DNA of 60,494 nt from Bacteroidota bacterium (GCA_018266955.1 JAFDZI010000006.1:1-60494), one strand, 5' to 3'; shown: positions 37,779 through 46,641, counted from the first letter of the stretch. A program made the numbers and translations. The notes: generated from the sequence alone by a model not told the origin.

Positions 37779-38933
37779 ATGGAAACGGATAACTTACAAA
37801 TTCAAATAAAAACCTTCTTCGGATTGGAGGAAGTATTGGCAGCAGAAATCAAAAAACTAGGTGGCAGAAATGTTGAAATAAAAAACCGAGCCGTCAATTG
37901 TGTAGGCGATTTGGGCTTTCTTTATAAAATAAATTACGCTTCCCGAACAGCTGTAAAAATTCTTGTTCCTATTATTGAATTCAAAGCCTTTAATGAACAA
38001 AAGTTTTACGAAAAACTCTACCGACAAAATTGGTTGCAATATATGTCGGTTAACGATTCTTTTGCAATAGATGCTACCGTGCATTCCGAAAGATTCACCC
38101 ACTCGCAATTCATTACATTAAAAATGAAAGATGCTATTGTCGATTTTTTTCAAGAAAAATTTGGCAAAAGACCATCCATAGACACCAAGAATCCAGACAT
38201 CAAATTCCATTTACATATCGATAGAGATTGGGTTACCATTTCCTTGGATTCTTCTGGAGATCCTCTTTTCAAACGAGGATACAGAAGAGAGCAAGGCGAA
38301 GCACCACTCAACGAAGTTCTTGCCTCCGGAATGTTGCAAATTGCAGGTTGGGATGGCAAAGGAAATTTTCTAGACCCCATGTGTGGTTCCGGCACTTTGC
38401 TTATAGAAGCCGCCATGATTGCCATGGATATGCCCGCACAGATTTTTAGAAAAAAATTCGCTTTTCAAAATTGGAAAAATTATGACGAAGATTTATTTAA
38501 AAAAATTAAAGAATTCCGCATCAACAGAATAAAGGAGTTTACTGGAAAAATCATAGGTTATGACATCGACCTCAAAATGTTGAATTACTCCAAAATCAAC
38601 ATTGAAGCAGCAGAGATGGAGGACATAATACAAGTAAAAAAACAAAACTTTTTCGACTCCAAAAAGGAACTTTTCCCATTATTAATGGTTTTCAACCCGC
38701 CTTACGACGAAAGAATTGCCATTAACCAAGAAGATTTTTACAAAAAAATCGGTGATACCTTTAAAAACAATTACCCCAATACTTTGGCTTGGCTGATTTC
38801 ATCGGATTTGGAAGCTGTGAAAAAAATTGGTTTAAGACCATCCAGAAAAGTAAAATTATACAATGGTAAACTGGAAACTCGATTTTTACAATACGAAATG
38901 TACGAAGGAACCAAAAAAGGCAATAAACAATAA
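37779..38933 (+). CDS. THUMP-domain 23S rRNA (guanine-N2) methyltransferase-like protein
   Basis: A 384-aa protein similar to the N-terminal half of RlmL. Residues 1-165 form the ferredoxin-like plus THUMP RNA-binding region (LQIQIKTFFGLEEVLAAEIK at the start). The Rossmann methyltransferase follows, with SAM motif DPMCGSGTLLIEAAMIA and the catalytic NPPY in MVFNPPYDERIAI. NPPY marks N-methylation of a base exocyclic amine. The likely target is G2445 of 23S rRNA; this is inference from the family. It is monocistronic. Confidence 0.9.
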   Translation: METDNLQIQIKTFFGLEEVLAAEIKKLGGRNVEIKNRAVNCVGDLGFLYKINYASRTAVKILVPIIEFKAFNEQKFYEKLYRQNWLQYMSVNDSFAIDATVHSERFTHSQFITLKMKDAIVDFFQEKFGKRPSIDTKNPDIKFHLHIDRDWVTISLDSSGDPLFKRGYRREQGEAPLNEVLASGMLQIAGWDGKGNFLDPMCGSGTLLIEAAMIAMDMPAQIFRKKFAFQNWKNYDEDLFKKIKEFRINRIKEFTGKIIGYDIDLKMLNYSKINIEAAEMEDIIQVKKQNFFDSKKELFPLLMVFNPPYDERIAINQEDFYKKIGDTFKNNYPNTLAWLISSDLEAVKKIGLRPSRKVKLYNGKLETRFLQYEMYEGTKKGNKQ

Positions 38934-39040
38934 AGAGACAACATAATAGGAATATTGAAAAAAGAATTAAGTCAAGAAATGTACAATTGAATAGGTATTT
39001 CAGTTAAATAATCCAATAATCATACATCGCAAAAACTATC

Positions 39041-39104
39041 CATAACCCCATAACCTCATAACTTCATCACCTCATAACCTCATAACCTCATAACTTCATC
39101 CCAA
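39041..39104 (+). repeat. Eight tandem copies of an 8-bp repeat (consensus CATAACCT)
   Basis: The units are CATAACCC, CATAACCT, CATAACTT, CATCACCT, CATAACCT, CATAACCT, CATAACTT and CATCCCAA, in perfect register, ending 2 bases before the ATG at 39107. The period of 8 puts stop codons in every frame, so the repeat is not coding. Copy-number change here would alter the 5' untranslated region or promoter spacing of the glycosyltransferase gene. Confidence 0.85.
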
Positions 39105-39106
39105 AA

Positions 39107-40108
39107 ATGCCCAGTTTATCCATCATTATTGCAATATACAACCGAAAAGACGAACTTTTCGAGTTATTGCAATCGCTAACCTTTCAAACCGATAAAGATT
39201 TTGAAATCATTATTGTTGATGATGGTTCGGTTATAAATTTACTTCCAACCATTGAAAGTTTTAAAGAAACACTGAAAATTCAGTATTTCAAAAAAAGCAA
39301 TTCTGGACCTGGATTGTCAAGAAATTATGGAAGTGAACGAGCACAAAACGAGTGGTTAATCTTTGTAGATTCGGATGTAATTGTAGAAAAAGATTATATA
39401 CAAAACATCAAGAACAACCTACAACACAACACTTGCGATGCATTTGGCGGAGCTGATAAAGCACATCATGGATTTAATTTAATTCAAAAAGCCATTTCTT
39501 ACGCAATGACTTCACTATTTACCACTGGCGGAATAAGGGGGAGTAAAAAATCGATGTCCAAATTTCAGCCTCGAAGTTTTAATATGGGCGTAAGAAAATC
39601 TGTATTTGATAGCGTAGGTGGCTTTAGCGAAATGCGCATTGGCGAAGATCCAGATTTATCAATGACCCTTTGGGAAAAAGGCTTTACCACAGCTTTTTTT
39701 GACGACATTGCCGTTTACCACAAAAGAAGAGTTGATTTTGGCAAATTCTCCAAACAGGTGTATCAGTTTGGTTGTGCGAGACCAATTCTCAACCAAAGAC
39801 ATCCCCAATATGTTAAACTATCATTTGCTTTCCCCAGCCTCTTTTTACTAGGATATATTGGCTCTTTTATTGAATATTTCGCACTAGGGTATGGAAGTAT
39901 TTTATCCCTATATGGTTTTTACACCTTTCTTATTTTAGTACACGCAACCATAAAAACAAAAAACATCAGCATTGGATTTTTAGCGATTATGGCCTCCTAC
40001 ATACAACTTTTTTCTTATGGTTTTGGGTTTCTACAATCTTGGATTTTATTGAATATTTTAGGAAAATCTCCAGAAGAAGCTTTCCCACATCATTTCCACA
40101 GGAGATAA
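39107..40108 (+). CDS. Family 2 glycosyltransferase with C-terminal membrane segments
   Basis: A 333-aa GT-A fold glycosyltransferase. The nucleotide-sugar-binding start is LSIIIAIYNRKDELFELLQS with IIIVDDGS. The metal-binding DxD-like motif is IFVDSDVIV. An acceptor-side stretch GGFSEMRIGEDPDLSMTLWE contains the ED catalytic pair. About three hydrophobic segments at the C-terminus anchor it in the membrane. A role in envelope polysaccharide or lipid-linked sugar synthesis is inference. No standard promoter box was found; an octamer repeat fills the region before the ATG. Confidence 0.9.
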   Translation: MPSLSIIIAIYNRKDELFELLQSLTFQTDKDFEIIIVDDGSVINLLPTIESFKETLKIQYFKKSNSGPGLSRNYGSERAQNEWLIFVDSDVIVEKDYIQNIKNNLQHNTCDAFGGADKAHHGFNLIQKAISYAMTSLFTTGGIRGSKKSMSKFQPRSFNMGVRKSVFDSVGGFSEMRIGEDPDLSMTLWEKGFTTAFFDDIAVYHKRRVDFGKFSKQVYQFGCARPILNQRHPQYVKLSFAFPSLFLLGYIGSFIEYFALGYGSILSLYGFYTFLILVHATIKTKNISIGFLAIMASYIQLFSYGFGFLQSWILLNILGKSPEEAFPHHFHRR

Positions 40109-40178
40109 AACTGCCCTTTTGTCTCAAAAAAATATTTGGCAAAGTAATTGAAATAATGAGGTATAAAATAGAATAATT

Positions 40179-40718
40179 ATGTCAGAAAACAAGGATATAC
40201 ACGAGGAAAATGTAGAATTACAAGAAGAAACTACAGCAACAAACGAAACGGAAACTAAAGAAAATTTGTCAGCAATTCCTACAACCGAGGAACTTTTGGC
40301 AGAAGAAAAAGACCGATATATCCGTCTATTTGCAGAGTTTGAAAATTACAAAAAAAGAACTGCTAAAGAGAAAAACGAGTTTTTCCAGTACGCCAATCAG
40401 GATATGATGGTTACTATGCTGGCCGTATTAGATGATTTTGAAAGAGCACTAAAGGAAATTGCCAAAAACGGAAACGAATCCGATTTAAAAGGTGTAGAAC
40501 TAATCTACCAAAAATTTAAAGGAAAATTAATTGAAAAAGGGCTTCAAATAATAGAAGTAAAATCTGGGGATGACTTTAATGTGGACTTCCATGAAGCCAT
40601 CACTCAAATCCCTGCACCACAAGAAGAGTTGAAAGGAAAAATTGTAGATGTTATCGAAGTAGGATATACCCTACATGGCAAAGTTATCCGTTTTACTAAA
40701 GTAGTAACCGGATTTTAA
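40179..40718 (+). CDS. grpE: Nucleotide exchange factor GrpE
   Basis: A 179-aa DnaK nucleotide exchange factor. The acidic, glutamate-rich N-terminus (about 55 residues) leads into the long coiled-coil helix RYIRLFAEFENYKKRTAKEK. The beta-wing domain has the family signature IYQKFKGKLIEKGLQIIEVK, then DFHEAITQIPAP and the C-terminal VGYTLHGKVIRFTKVVT. It is followed 29 nt later by dnaJ, the usual chaperone operon. dnaK is not in the window. Confidence 0.96.
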   Translation: MSENKDIHEENVELQEETTATNETETKENLSAIPTTEELLAEEKDRYIRLFAEFENYKKRTAKEKNEFFQYANQDMMVTMLAVLDDFERALKEIAKNGNESDLKGVELIYQKFKGKLIEKGLQIIEVKSGDDFNVDFHEAITQIPAPQEELKGKIVDVIEVGYTLHGKVIRFTKVVTGF

Positions 40719-40747
40719 AAAAAAACTTAAGATAAGAATTACAAAAA

Positions 40748-41866
40748 ATGGCAAAACGCGATTATTACGAAGTTCTCGGTATTTCTAAAGGTGCTTCGGC
40801 GGATGAGATAAAAAAGGCTTATAGAAAAATGGCCATCAAATACCATCCGGATAAAAACCCTGGAAATAAAGAGGCAGAAGATAAATTTAAAGAAGCGGCT
40901 GAAGCATACGAAGTCCTAAGCGACGACAATAAAAAAGCCAGATACGACCAATATGGCCATGCCGGAATGGGTGGCAATGGTGGTTTTGGAGGTGGTGGCT
41001 TCGGCGGCGGCATGAACATGGAAGACATCTTCTCGCAATTCGGAGATATCTTTGGTGGACACTTTGGCGGTGGTTTTGGCGGTGGCCAAAGACAGCAGCA
41101 GGTGCGTGGTTCTAACTTACGCGTTAGAATAAAACTGAACCTAGAAGAAATGGTGAATGGAACGCAGAAAACCATCAAAGTAAAAAAAATGAAAGTAGCA
41201 CCTGGTGTTACTTCCAAAACATGTCCTACTTGCCACGGTAGCGGCGCTCAAGTGAAAGTAATGAACACTATGTTCGGACAAATGCAAACCCAAACCACTT
41301 GCGGAACTTGTCAAGGATTGGGCAAAGTAGCGGATAAAATTCCTGCTGGAGCCAATGCACAAGGTTTGGTAAAAGATGAAGAAGAAGTTACCATCAACAT
41401 TCCTGCGGGTGCTAGAGATGGCATACAACTCAATGTACGAGGAAAAGGAAATGATGCTCCTTTTGGTGGCAATCCTGGCGACCTCTATGTGGTGGTAGAA
41501 GAAGAAGTGGACAATACGATAAAAAGAGAAGGCGACAACCTACACCAAGAATTGTACATCTCTTTTGCAGAAGCTGCATTAGGCACACAGAAAGAAATCC
41601 CAACCGTGGGCGGAAAGGTAAAAATAAAAATAGATGCCGGTACACAATCTGGAAAAATATTAAGGCTTTCGGGTAAAGGTCTCCCTAGCATCGATAGTTA
41701 TGGAAAAGGCGATATGTTTGTTCATATTAATGTTTGGACGCCACAGAAACTTACACCTGAACAAAAAGCGTTCTTTGAAAAACAAATGGAACAAGGTGAA
41801 ATGCTTGCCGAACCTTCTGGAAAAGAAAAAACCTTTTTCGATAAAGTAAAGGATCTTTTTAACTAA
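40748..41866 (+). CDS. dnaJ: Chaperone DnaJ with a reduced zinc-binding domain
   Basis: A 372-aa Hsp40 co-chaperone of DnaK. The J domain has the HPD motif in [11 protein letters not shown] glycine/phenylalanine-rich linker follows ([14 protein letters not shown]). The zinc-finger region has only two CxxCxGxG motifs (CPTCHGSG and CGTCQGLG) instead of four: repeats 1 and 4, which build the first zinc site in E. coli DnaJ, are missing. Substrate-binding domains follow, including [13 protein letters not shown] and the [14 protein letters not shown] stretch. The shortened zinc domain is, to my knowledge, found in other flavobacterial DnaJ proteins. Confidence 0.95.
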   Translation: MAKRDYYEVLGISKGASADEIKKAYRKMAIKYHPDKNPGNKEAEDKFKEAAEAYEVLSDDNKKARYDQYGHAGMGGNGGFGGGGFGGGMNMEDIFSQFGDIFGGHFGGGFGGGQRQQQVRGSNLRVRIKLNLEEMVNGTQKTIKVKKMKVAPGVTSKTCPTCHGSGAQVKVMNTMFGQMQTQTTCGTCQGLGKVADKIPAGANAQGLVKDEEEVTINIPAGARDGIQLNVRGKGNDAPFGGNPGDLYVVVEEEVDNTIKREGDNLHQELYISFAEAALGTQKEIPTVGGKVKIKIDAGTQSGKILRLSGKGLPSIDSYGKGDMFVHINVWTPQKLTPEQKAFFEKQMEQGEMLAEPSGKEKTFFDKVKDLFN

Positions 41867-41902
41867 GATTTTTTCCAATAAAAATAGTTTTAAACGAAAA
41901 AC

Positions 41903-41938
41903 AAATAAAACATTTCCGACTATGGAAATGTTTTATTT
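41903..41938 (+). terminator. Terminator of the grpE-dnaJ operon
   Basis: A perfect 15-bp stem (arms 41903-41917 and 41924-41938; core AAAACATTTCC) with loop GACTAT, followed by T-rich sequence. Confidence 0.9.
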
Positions 41939-41964
41939 TTTGTTTTTAACCTATAAAAAAATAG

Positions 41965-42227
41965 ATGACAACAGAAAATTTACCAGACTATCGACAAAAA
42001 ACATTATCCAGTATGGATTAGGCTTTGTATATTTTTATCTCTACCATTCCTGTTATCGGATTTATTGCACTACTGATTTGGGCTTTGGGTGATGAAATAT
42101 TCATAGAAAAAATTGGGCTCGAGGTATGTTTCTAATTTACATTATTGGAGCGGTACTTATTTTTGCATTAGTTGTTTTGTTTGGAGCCGGAATCGGAATG
42201 TCGGAATTTTTTAACAAAATAGACTAA
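41965..42227 (+). pseudogene. Broken gene for a small two-helix membrane protein
   Basis: Translation from the ATG at 41965 gives MTTENLPDYRQKTLSSMD, then an in-frame TAG at 42019-42021. It continues in the same frame as ALYIFISTIPVIGFIALLIW until the A-run at 42107-42112. After it the meaningful frame shifts to give NWARGMFLIYIIGAVLIFAL and ends EFFNKID at 42227. One extra A in the run would restore the frame. The repaired protein would be about 87 aa with two membrane helices. So there are two lesions, a nonsense codon and a one-base deletion. A sequencing error in the A-run cannot be excluded, but the TAG would remain. Confidence 0.7.
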
Positions 42228-42245
42228 ATCGTATAATGGAGAATT

Positions 42246-43352
42246 TTATTTTTTTAACAAAACTTCATCATATACCTTCATCATGTCTTTTGCTATTTGT
42301 TCTTCATTAAATTTTTGGACAAAGGCAAAAGATTTTTCACTTCGTCGGTTTCGTTCGGAAGGATTGTCCCAAAGGTGTTTTATTTTTGATCTAATGTCGG
42401 TAATATTCAAAGGGTTTACATACAAAGAATCCGGTCCACCCGCTTCTGGAAGGCAACTGAGATTAGAAGTGATGACTGGCGTTTTGGAAAACATAGCTTC
42501 TATAATCGGAATACCAAATCCTTCATACAAGCTTGGATATACAAAGATTGTCGCCAACTGATAGATCTTCGCCAATTCATTCATCGATACATTTTTCAAG
42601 AAAATCACCTGGTTTTCCATTTTATTTTCTCGAATAAAAGAATGAATTTTTTGGGTATATTTTGTCTCTTTACCCACAACGACCAACGGGATAGAAGTAG
42701 CTTTCAAAGCTTTGACTACGGAAAATAAATTCTTTCTTTCCTCAATGGTTCCTACATTCAAAACAAATTCGTCGGGCAAATTCAATTTCATTTGCACTTC
42801 ACGAAGTTCTTCTTGACTATATTGGATTTTAAAAGCCTGGTGACAAGACTGATAAACCACTCGTATTTTAGCTTCTGGCGTTTTAAAATATTGCATGATA
42901 TCCCTCTTGGTTTGTTCGGAAATAGCAATAACCAGATCGGCCTGTTCGCAAGCATTTTTAAACTTCCAACGATGGATTTTTCTATCAAAAAAGGAATAAA
43001 ATTGGGGATATTTCAAGAAGATAACATCATGGATGGTCACTATTTTATTAATTGATTTTTTGTCCCATTGTAAGGGCAATTCCCCAGAAAGACCATGGAA
43101 AATATCACAGTTTTCTGCTTGAGCATCTTTGCCCATTTTCAGTTGTCGGGAGAAGTTTCCTTTAGAGATTTTTCTGAAAATAATATTGGGATATTGCAAT
43201 AATTTCTGGGTTCTTTCCGATGTATTTTTTGCAAATAGTACATATTGATTTTCTGGAAATTTATCCGCGACTATCCTCACCAAATCACGGGAATAGTTTC
43301 CCAATCCCGAGGTATTATGAAAAAATCGTTTGGCATCATACCCAATCTTCAT
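42246..43352 (-). CDS. Family 4 glycosyltransferase (GT-B fold)
   Basis: A 368-aa retaining glycosyltransferase. The N-terminal acceptor-domain motif is GLGNYSRDLVRI. The C-terminal donor domain has FVLNVGTIEERKNL and the E-x7-E motif in YPSLYEGFGIPIIEAMFSKTPV (core EGFGIPIIE), followed by SNLSCLPEAGG. It is the last gene of a three-gene unit on the minus strand, starting 6 nt after the GT2 gene. The cluster likely assembles a surface glycan; product unknown. Confidence 0.92.
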   Translation of the reverse strand: MKIGYDAKRFFHNTSGLGNYSRDLVRIVADKFPENQYVLFAKNTSERTQKLLQYPNIIFRKISKGNFSRQLKMGKDAQAENCDIFHGLSGELPLQWDKKSINKIVTIHDVIFLKYPQFYSFFDRKIHRWKFKNACEQADLVIAISEQTKRDIMQYFKTPEAKIRVVYQSCHQAFKIQYSQEELREVQMKLNLPDEFVLNVGTIEERKNLFSVVKALKATSIPLVVVGKETKYTQKIHSFIRENKMENQVIFLKNVSMNELAKIYQLATIFVYPSLYEGFGIPIIEAMFSKTPVITSNLSCLPEAGGPDSLYVNPLNITDIRSKIKHLWDNPSERNRRSEKSFAFVQKFNEEQIAKDMMKVYDEVLLKK

Positions 43353-43358
43353 AGTTTA

Positions 43359-44282
43359 TTAAAAGTTTTTTGATTTGATGATATAATTCGGTCTGTTTTT
43401 CAATTGAACAAACATTTTACCGATATAAATTCCCAATATTCCCAAAATAATCAACTGTACCCCTCCAAAAAACACGATGGACATAATTAATGAAGCCCAA
43501 CCCGATATTTCTGTTTTGGTAATAAAAGCATATATGACATAAGGGATGTACAAAAGTCCCAAAAAGGAAAAGAAAAACCCCAAATACGAGGCAACATACA
43601 ATGGTTTCACACTAAATGCGGTAATACCAGTAAAAGCGAATTTAATCATTTTTTTTAATGAATATTTACTTTCACCCGCAAACCGATCGCCGGCAGTATA
43701 AGAAACGGCATGTTGTTTAAAGCCAACCCATTTAGAAAGTCCACGAAGAAAAAGATCGGTTTCATCTGCCTTTCGAACGACTTCAACCACGGAGGCGTCC
43801 ATCAATCTGAAATCGGAGCTGCCTTTTTCAATTTCCACATCGGAAAGAGAAACTAAAATTTTGTAAAAAACATCCGAAGTTTTCTTTTTAAAATACGATG
43901 CGGACTGGTTGTATTCTCGCAATGTATAAACCAAATCATAGCCTTGTTCCCAATAATGAATGAGCTGCGGGATCAGTTGTGGTGGATGTTGCAAATCAGC
44001 ATCCATGGAAATTACAGCATTGCCTTGGGCAAAATCCAAACCTGCCTTCACCGCATGTTGATGGCCAAAATTTCTGGAAAATTCCAAAAACTTTACTTCG
44101 GCAAACTCTGCACCCAACAATTCTAAGGTTGATTGGCTATTGTCTCGACTTCCATCGTTTACAAAAATAATTTCGTAATGATAGTCGGTCAAATTTTTAA
44201 AAACCAAATCAATTTCATCTCGAATTTTTCTTAGATTTCCCTCTTCATTAAAAGCAGGAATTACGATGCTTATTGTTTTCAT
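43359..44282 (-). CDS. Family 2 glycosyltransferase, polyprenyl-phosphate sugar type (GtrB/DPM1-like)
   Basis: A 307-aa protein. The GT-A domain starts ISIVIPAFNEEGNLRKIRDE and carries IIFVNDGSRDNS and the metal-binding DADLQHPP. The central motif GSSDFRLMDASVV and the later FLRGLSKWVGFKQ are typical of DPM1/GtrB enzymes. Two C-terminal transmembrane segments follow (ASYLGFFFSFLGLLYIPYVI and VQLIILGILGIYIGKMF). Such enzymes transfer glucose or mannose to undecaprenyl phosphate, supplying a lipid-linked donor. Its first four bases overlap the end of the upstream GT87-like gene, which suggests translational coupling and a donor-user relationship. Confidence 0.92.
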   Translation of the reverse strand: MKTISIVIPAFNEEGNLRKIRDEIDLVFKNLTDYHYEIIFVNDGSRDNSQSTLELLGAEFAEVKFLEFSRNFGHQHAVKAGLDFAQGNAVISMDADLQHPPQLIPQLIHYWEQGYDLVYTLREYNQSASYFKKKTSDVFYKILVSLSDVEIEKGSSDFRLMDASVVEVVRKADETDLFLRGLSKWVGFKQHAVSYTAGDRFAGESKYSLKKMIKFAFTGITAFSVKPLYVASYLGFFFSFLGLLYIPYVIYAFITKTEISGWASLIMSIVFFGGVQLIILGILGIYIGKMFVQLKNRPNYIIKSKNF

Positions 44283-45451
44283 GGGGCTAAAATATAATCT
44301 TTTTCGAAATCGCGGGTCATGAGTTCATAGATAATTTTCAACCAAACCAAGATGCAAGGAACGGCTTTCAGTGAATATTTCATGATGTACTCTTCTTTCA
44401 CAATTTTTGGAAACAAATCGGAAAATCCGAAACAGGTCAATATAATTACAAAAACTAAGAGTCCTATATCCCAATTCGATTTTTGCTTCTGCATCAGGAA
44501 CCAAAGCATTACTCCGGAAACCGCAATGATATAAGTAGGAGATTCTGATCCCGAACTGAAAAGCACCAGGAACAATAACGAAGAGGCTAAAATCATCATT
44601 TGAAATGCCGGCTGATGGTATTGTTTTGTTCTACCATAGGGCAATGCAAAAAGGACTAATCCTGGTACTAAAAAAGCAAGTGTAGGCAAGGAAGCATCTC
44701 CAGAAACGCGTCTAAAAACGCCCATCACCGAATAATCTTGTCGTGTACCCAACACCTGATTGGACATATTTTTCTCGGTGAGCGATTGGTACCAATCTAC
44801 ATAGGACTGTAACCCGAAATGTACATCGGACAACAACATAGGCAAGGCCAAAAATAGGATGAAAAAAGCGACACAGCCCAATATAAAACGGAATTTATGT
44901 TTCATAAAAAAGAAAGAGGACAGCCCTACTATGCCATATATTTTCACAAAAAAACCAATCATAATGGCCAGTGCGGAACGAAGTTCTTTGCCTTTCCATA
45001 CATAAACGGCAGATAAAATCAGCAGTCCGGTAAGGGCGACATTGAACTGAAAATACAAAGCAGCCGTTATGTATTCCTGTAAACAAAGCCAAGCAAAAAG
45101 TGATTTCTGGGTAGAGTTGAAAGGTAATTGGTTAATAGCAAAAAGAAAAACCAAGACATTGGCCACATTCCACAAAATCATACCTAAGCCATCGGGCAAA
45201 AGCGCAAAGGGTGCTATGAGAACACTGAAGAAAACCCCATAGTGATTGCTATCAAAAAACAAATCTGGATATAATGAAAATATATTTTTCTTTTCCAAGG
45301 TATGGGTAAAAACACTTTTGTACAACAGGTAATTGTTATACGATTCTGGTCCTCTTTTCCATTTAGAAAAAGCCGTAAAAACGGAAGCTATGAGATAGAT
45401 GACAAAAATAATTTTGTATTGGGTAAAAAATCGGATTAATTTTTCTTTCAC
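44279..45451 (-). CDS. GT87/DUF2029-like multi-pass membrane glycosyltransferase
   Basis: A 390-aa integral membrane protein with about nine to eleven hydrophobic segments. The large loop after the first segment carries NNYLLYKSVFTHTLEKKNIF and the DSNHYGVFFSVLIAPFALLP stretch, typical of the GT87 (DUF2029) mannosyl/arabinosyltransferase-like family. These use polyprenyl-phosphate sugars, which the overlapping GtrB-like gene would provide. The start codon is GTG (45451). It is first in a three-gene operon with two further glycosyltransferases. Upstream, TATTTTTA differs from the -7 consensus by one base. Confidence 0.82.
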   Translation of the reverse strand: MKEKLIRFFTQYKIIFVIYLIASVFTAFSKWKRGPESYNNYLLYKSVFTHTLEKKNIFSLYPDLFFDSNHYGVFFSVLIAPFALLPDGLGMILWNVANVLVFLFAINQLPFNSTQKSLFAWLCLQEYITAALYFQFNVALTGLLILSAVYVWKGKELRSALAIMIGFFVKIYGIVGLSSFFFMKHKFRFILGCVAFFILFLALPMLLSDVHFGLQSYVDWYQSLTEKNMSNQVLGTRQDYSVMGVFRRVSGDASLPTLAFLVPGLVLFALPYGRTKQYHQPAFQMMILASSLLFLVLFSSGSESPTYIIAVSGVMLWFLMQKQKSNWDIGLLVFVIILTCFGFSDLFPKIVKEEYIMKYSLKAVPCILVWLKIIYELMTRDFEKDYILAP

Positions 45452-45644
45452 AAATTAAAATTTAAGAGGTAAAAATACTAAAGAAGATTTGAAAATAGGA
45501 TATAATCGTTTGAAAAATATTTTGATGTTGCTTTCATTGTGTGTTTTTAACAAGGTTTTAATTTAAAGAAAGTCAAACAAAGTACATTCGTTGTAATTTT
45601 TGGGTTGAACATAACAATTTCAGTTCAACTCATTTATTGGTGAT
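45452..45644. other. Non-coding spacer upstream of the glycosyltransferase operon
   Basis: No gene is supported here. It holds the near-consensus promoter for the GT87-like gene and an inverted repeat GTTGAAC (45604-45610) with GTTCAAC (45623-45629). Confidence 0.4.
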
Positions 45645-45792
45645 GTGCAGGGTGAGTGTCGTTTTGCGTGAGGGATAGCAGCGGCATCCTTTTGCGGAGC
45701 GTAGCGGAGCAAAAGATAGAGCGGATAGCCCGACCCGAGTGGAAAGGGAAAAGCCTTGGCACGAGGGACACGCCCAAATTGCCAAGGCTTTT
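45645..45792 (+). ncRNA. Candidate structured RNA or dispersed repeat ending in a hairpin
   Basis: A GC-rich island in an AT-rich spacer. GGGATAGCAGCGGCATCC (45672-45689) is followed by a CTTTTGC/GCAAAAG hairpin, then AGCGGATAGCCCGACCC (45720-45736). It ends with a perfect 12-bp stem AAAAGCCTTGGC / GCCAAGGCTTTT (45749-45760, 45781-45792) and a short T-run on the plus strand. Sequences of this style (GGGATAGnAGnGGnATCC ... AGCGGATAGCCCGAC) recur in flavobacterial genomes as far as I recall, and may be the Flavo-1 RNA motif. I cannot confirm that here. The final hairpin may also terminate dapD on the minus strand. Confidence 0.5.
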
Positions 45793-45813
45793 ATTGTATA
45801 GAAAATAGCAGGT

Positions 45814-46626
45814 TTATACGGCTACATTGTTTTCTCTAAGGGCATCGTTGAGCGAGGTTTTTTTGTCGGTAGATTCTTTTCTTTTTCCGATAATCAAAGC
45901 GCAAGGAACTTGGTATTCTCCGGCTGGGAATTTTTTGGTGTAAGATCCTGGGATAACCACGGAACGGGCTGGTACACGGCCTTTGATTTCCACTGGTTGA
46001 TCGCCGGTAACATCGATGATTTTGGTAGAGGCCGTAAGTACGACATTGGCACCCAAAACGGCTTCTTTTTCTACATGAACGCCTTCTACCACAATGCATC
46101 TGGAGCCTACGAAACAATCATCTTCGATGATTACAGGAGCGGCTTGCAACGGTTCTAAAACGCCACCAATCCCAACGCCGCCGCTTAGGTGTACATTTTT
46201 CCCGATTTGTGCGCAAGAACCTACGGTAGCCCAAGTATCCACCATGGTTCCGCTGTCCACATACGCTCCGATGTTGACATAAGAAGGCATCATAATTACT
46301 CCAGGAGCTACGAAGCAACCTTGTCTGGCAATGGCATGTGGCACTACCCTAACGCCTTTTTCGGCGTAGTTTTTCTTCAAAGGGATTTTATCGTGAAATT
46401 CGAAAGGACCCACCTCTATGGTTTCCATTTTTTGGATTGGGAAATACATCACTACGGCTTTTTTCACCCACTCGTTTACTTGCCAGCCGTTATCGGTAGG
46501 TTCGGCAACGCGGAGTTCGCCCAAATCCAGTTTTTGAATTACACTACGGATGATTTCCTGGTTGGCAGGATCCTGAAGCAAATCTCTATTGTCCCAAATG
46601 TTTTCGATGGTTTGTTGTAAAGACAT
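45814..46626 (-). CDS. dapD: 2,3,4,5-tetrahydropyridine-2,6-dicarboxylate N-succinyltransferase
   Basis: A 270-aa enzyme of the succinylase branch of lysine/diaminopimelate synthesis, using succinyl-CoA. The N-terminal helical part leads into a left-handed beta-helix of hexapeptide repeats. Diagnostic stretches are VRVVPHAIARQGCFVAPGVIMMPSYVNIGAY (core RQGCFVAPGVIMMPS) and TVGSCAQIGKNVHLSGGVGIGGVLEP. The product feeds peptidoglycan cross-linking. It follows an NlpC/P60 lipoprotein gene by 15 nt, probably in one transcript. Confidence 0.97.
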   Translation of the reverse strand: MSLQQTIENIWDNRDLLQDPANQEIIRSVIQKLDLGELRVAEPTDNGWQVNEWVKKAVVMYFPIQKMETIEVGPFEFHDKIPLKKNYAEKGVRVVPHAIARQGCFVAPGVIMMPSYVNIGAYVDSGTMVDTWATVGSCAQIGKNVHLSGGVGIGGVLEPLQAAPVIIEDDCFVGSRCIVVEGVHVEKEAVLGANVVLTASTKIIDVTGDQPVEIKGRVPARSVVIPGSYTKKFPAGEYQVPCALIIGKRKESTDKKTSLNDALRENNVAV

Positions 46627-46641
46627 ATTTAGTTGGTTAAA

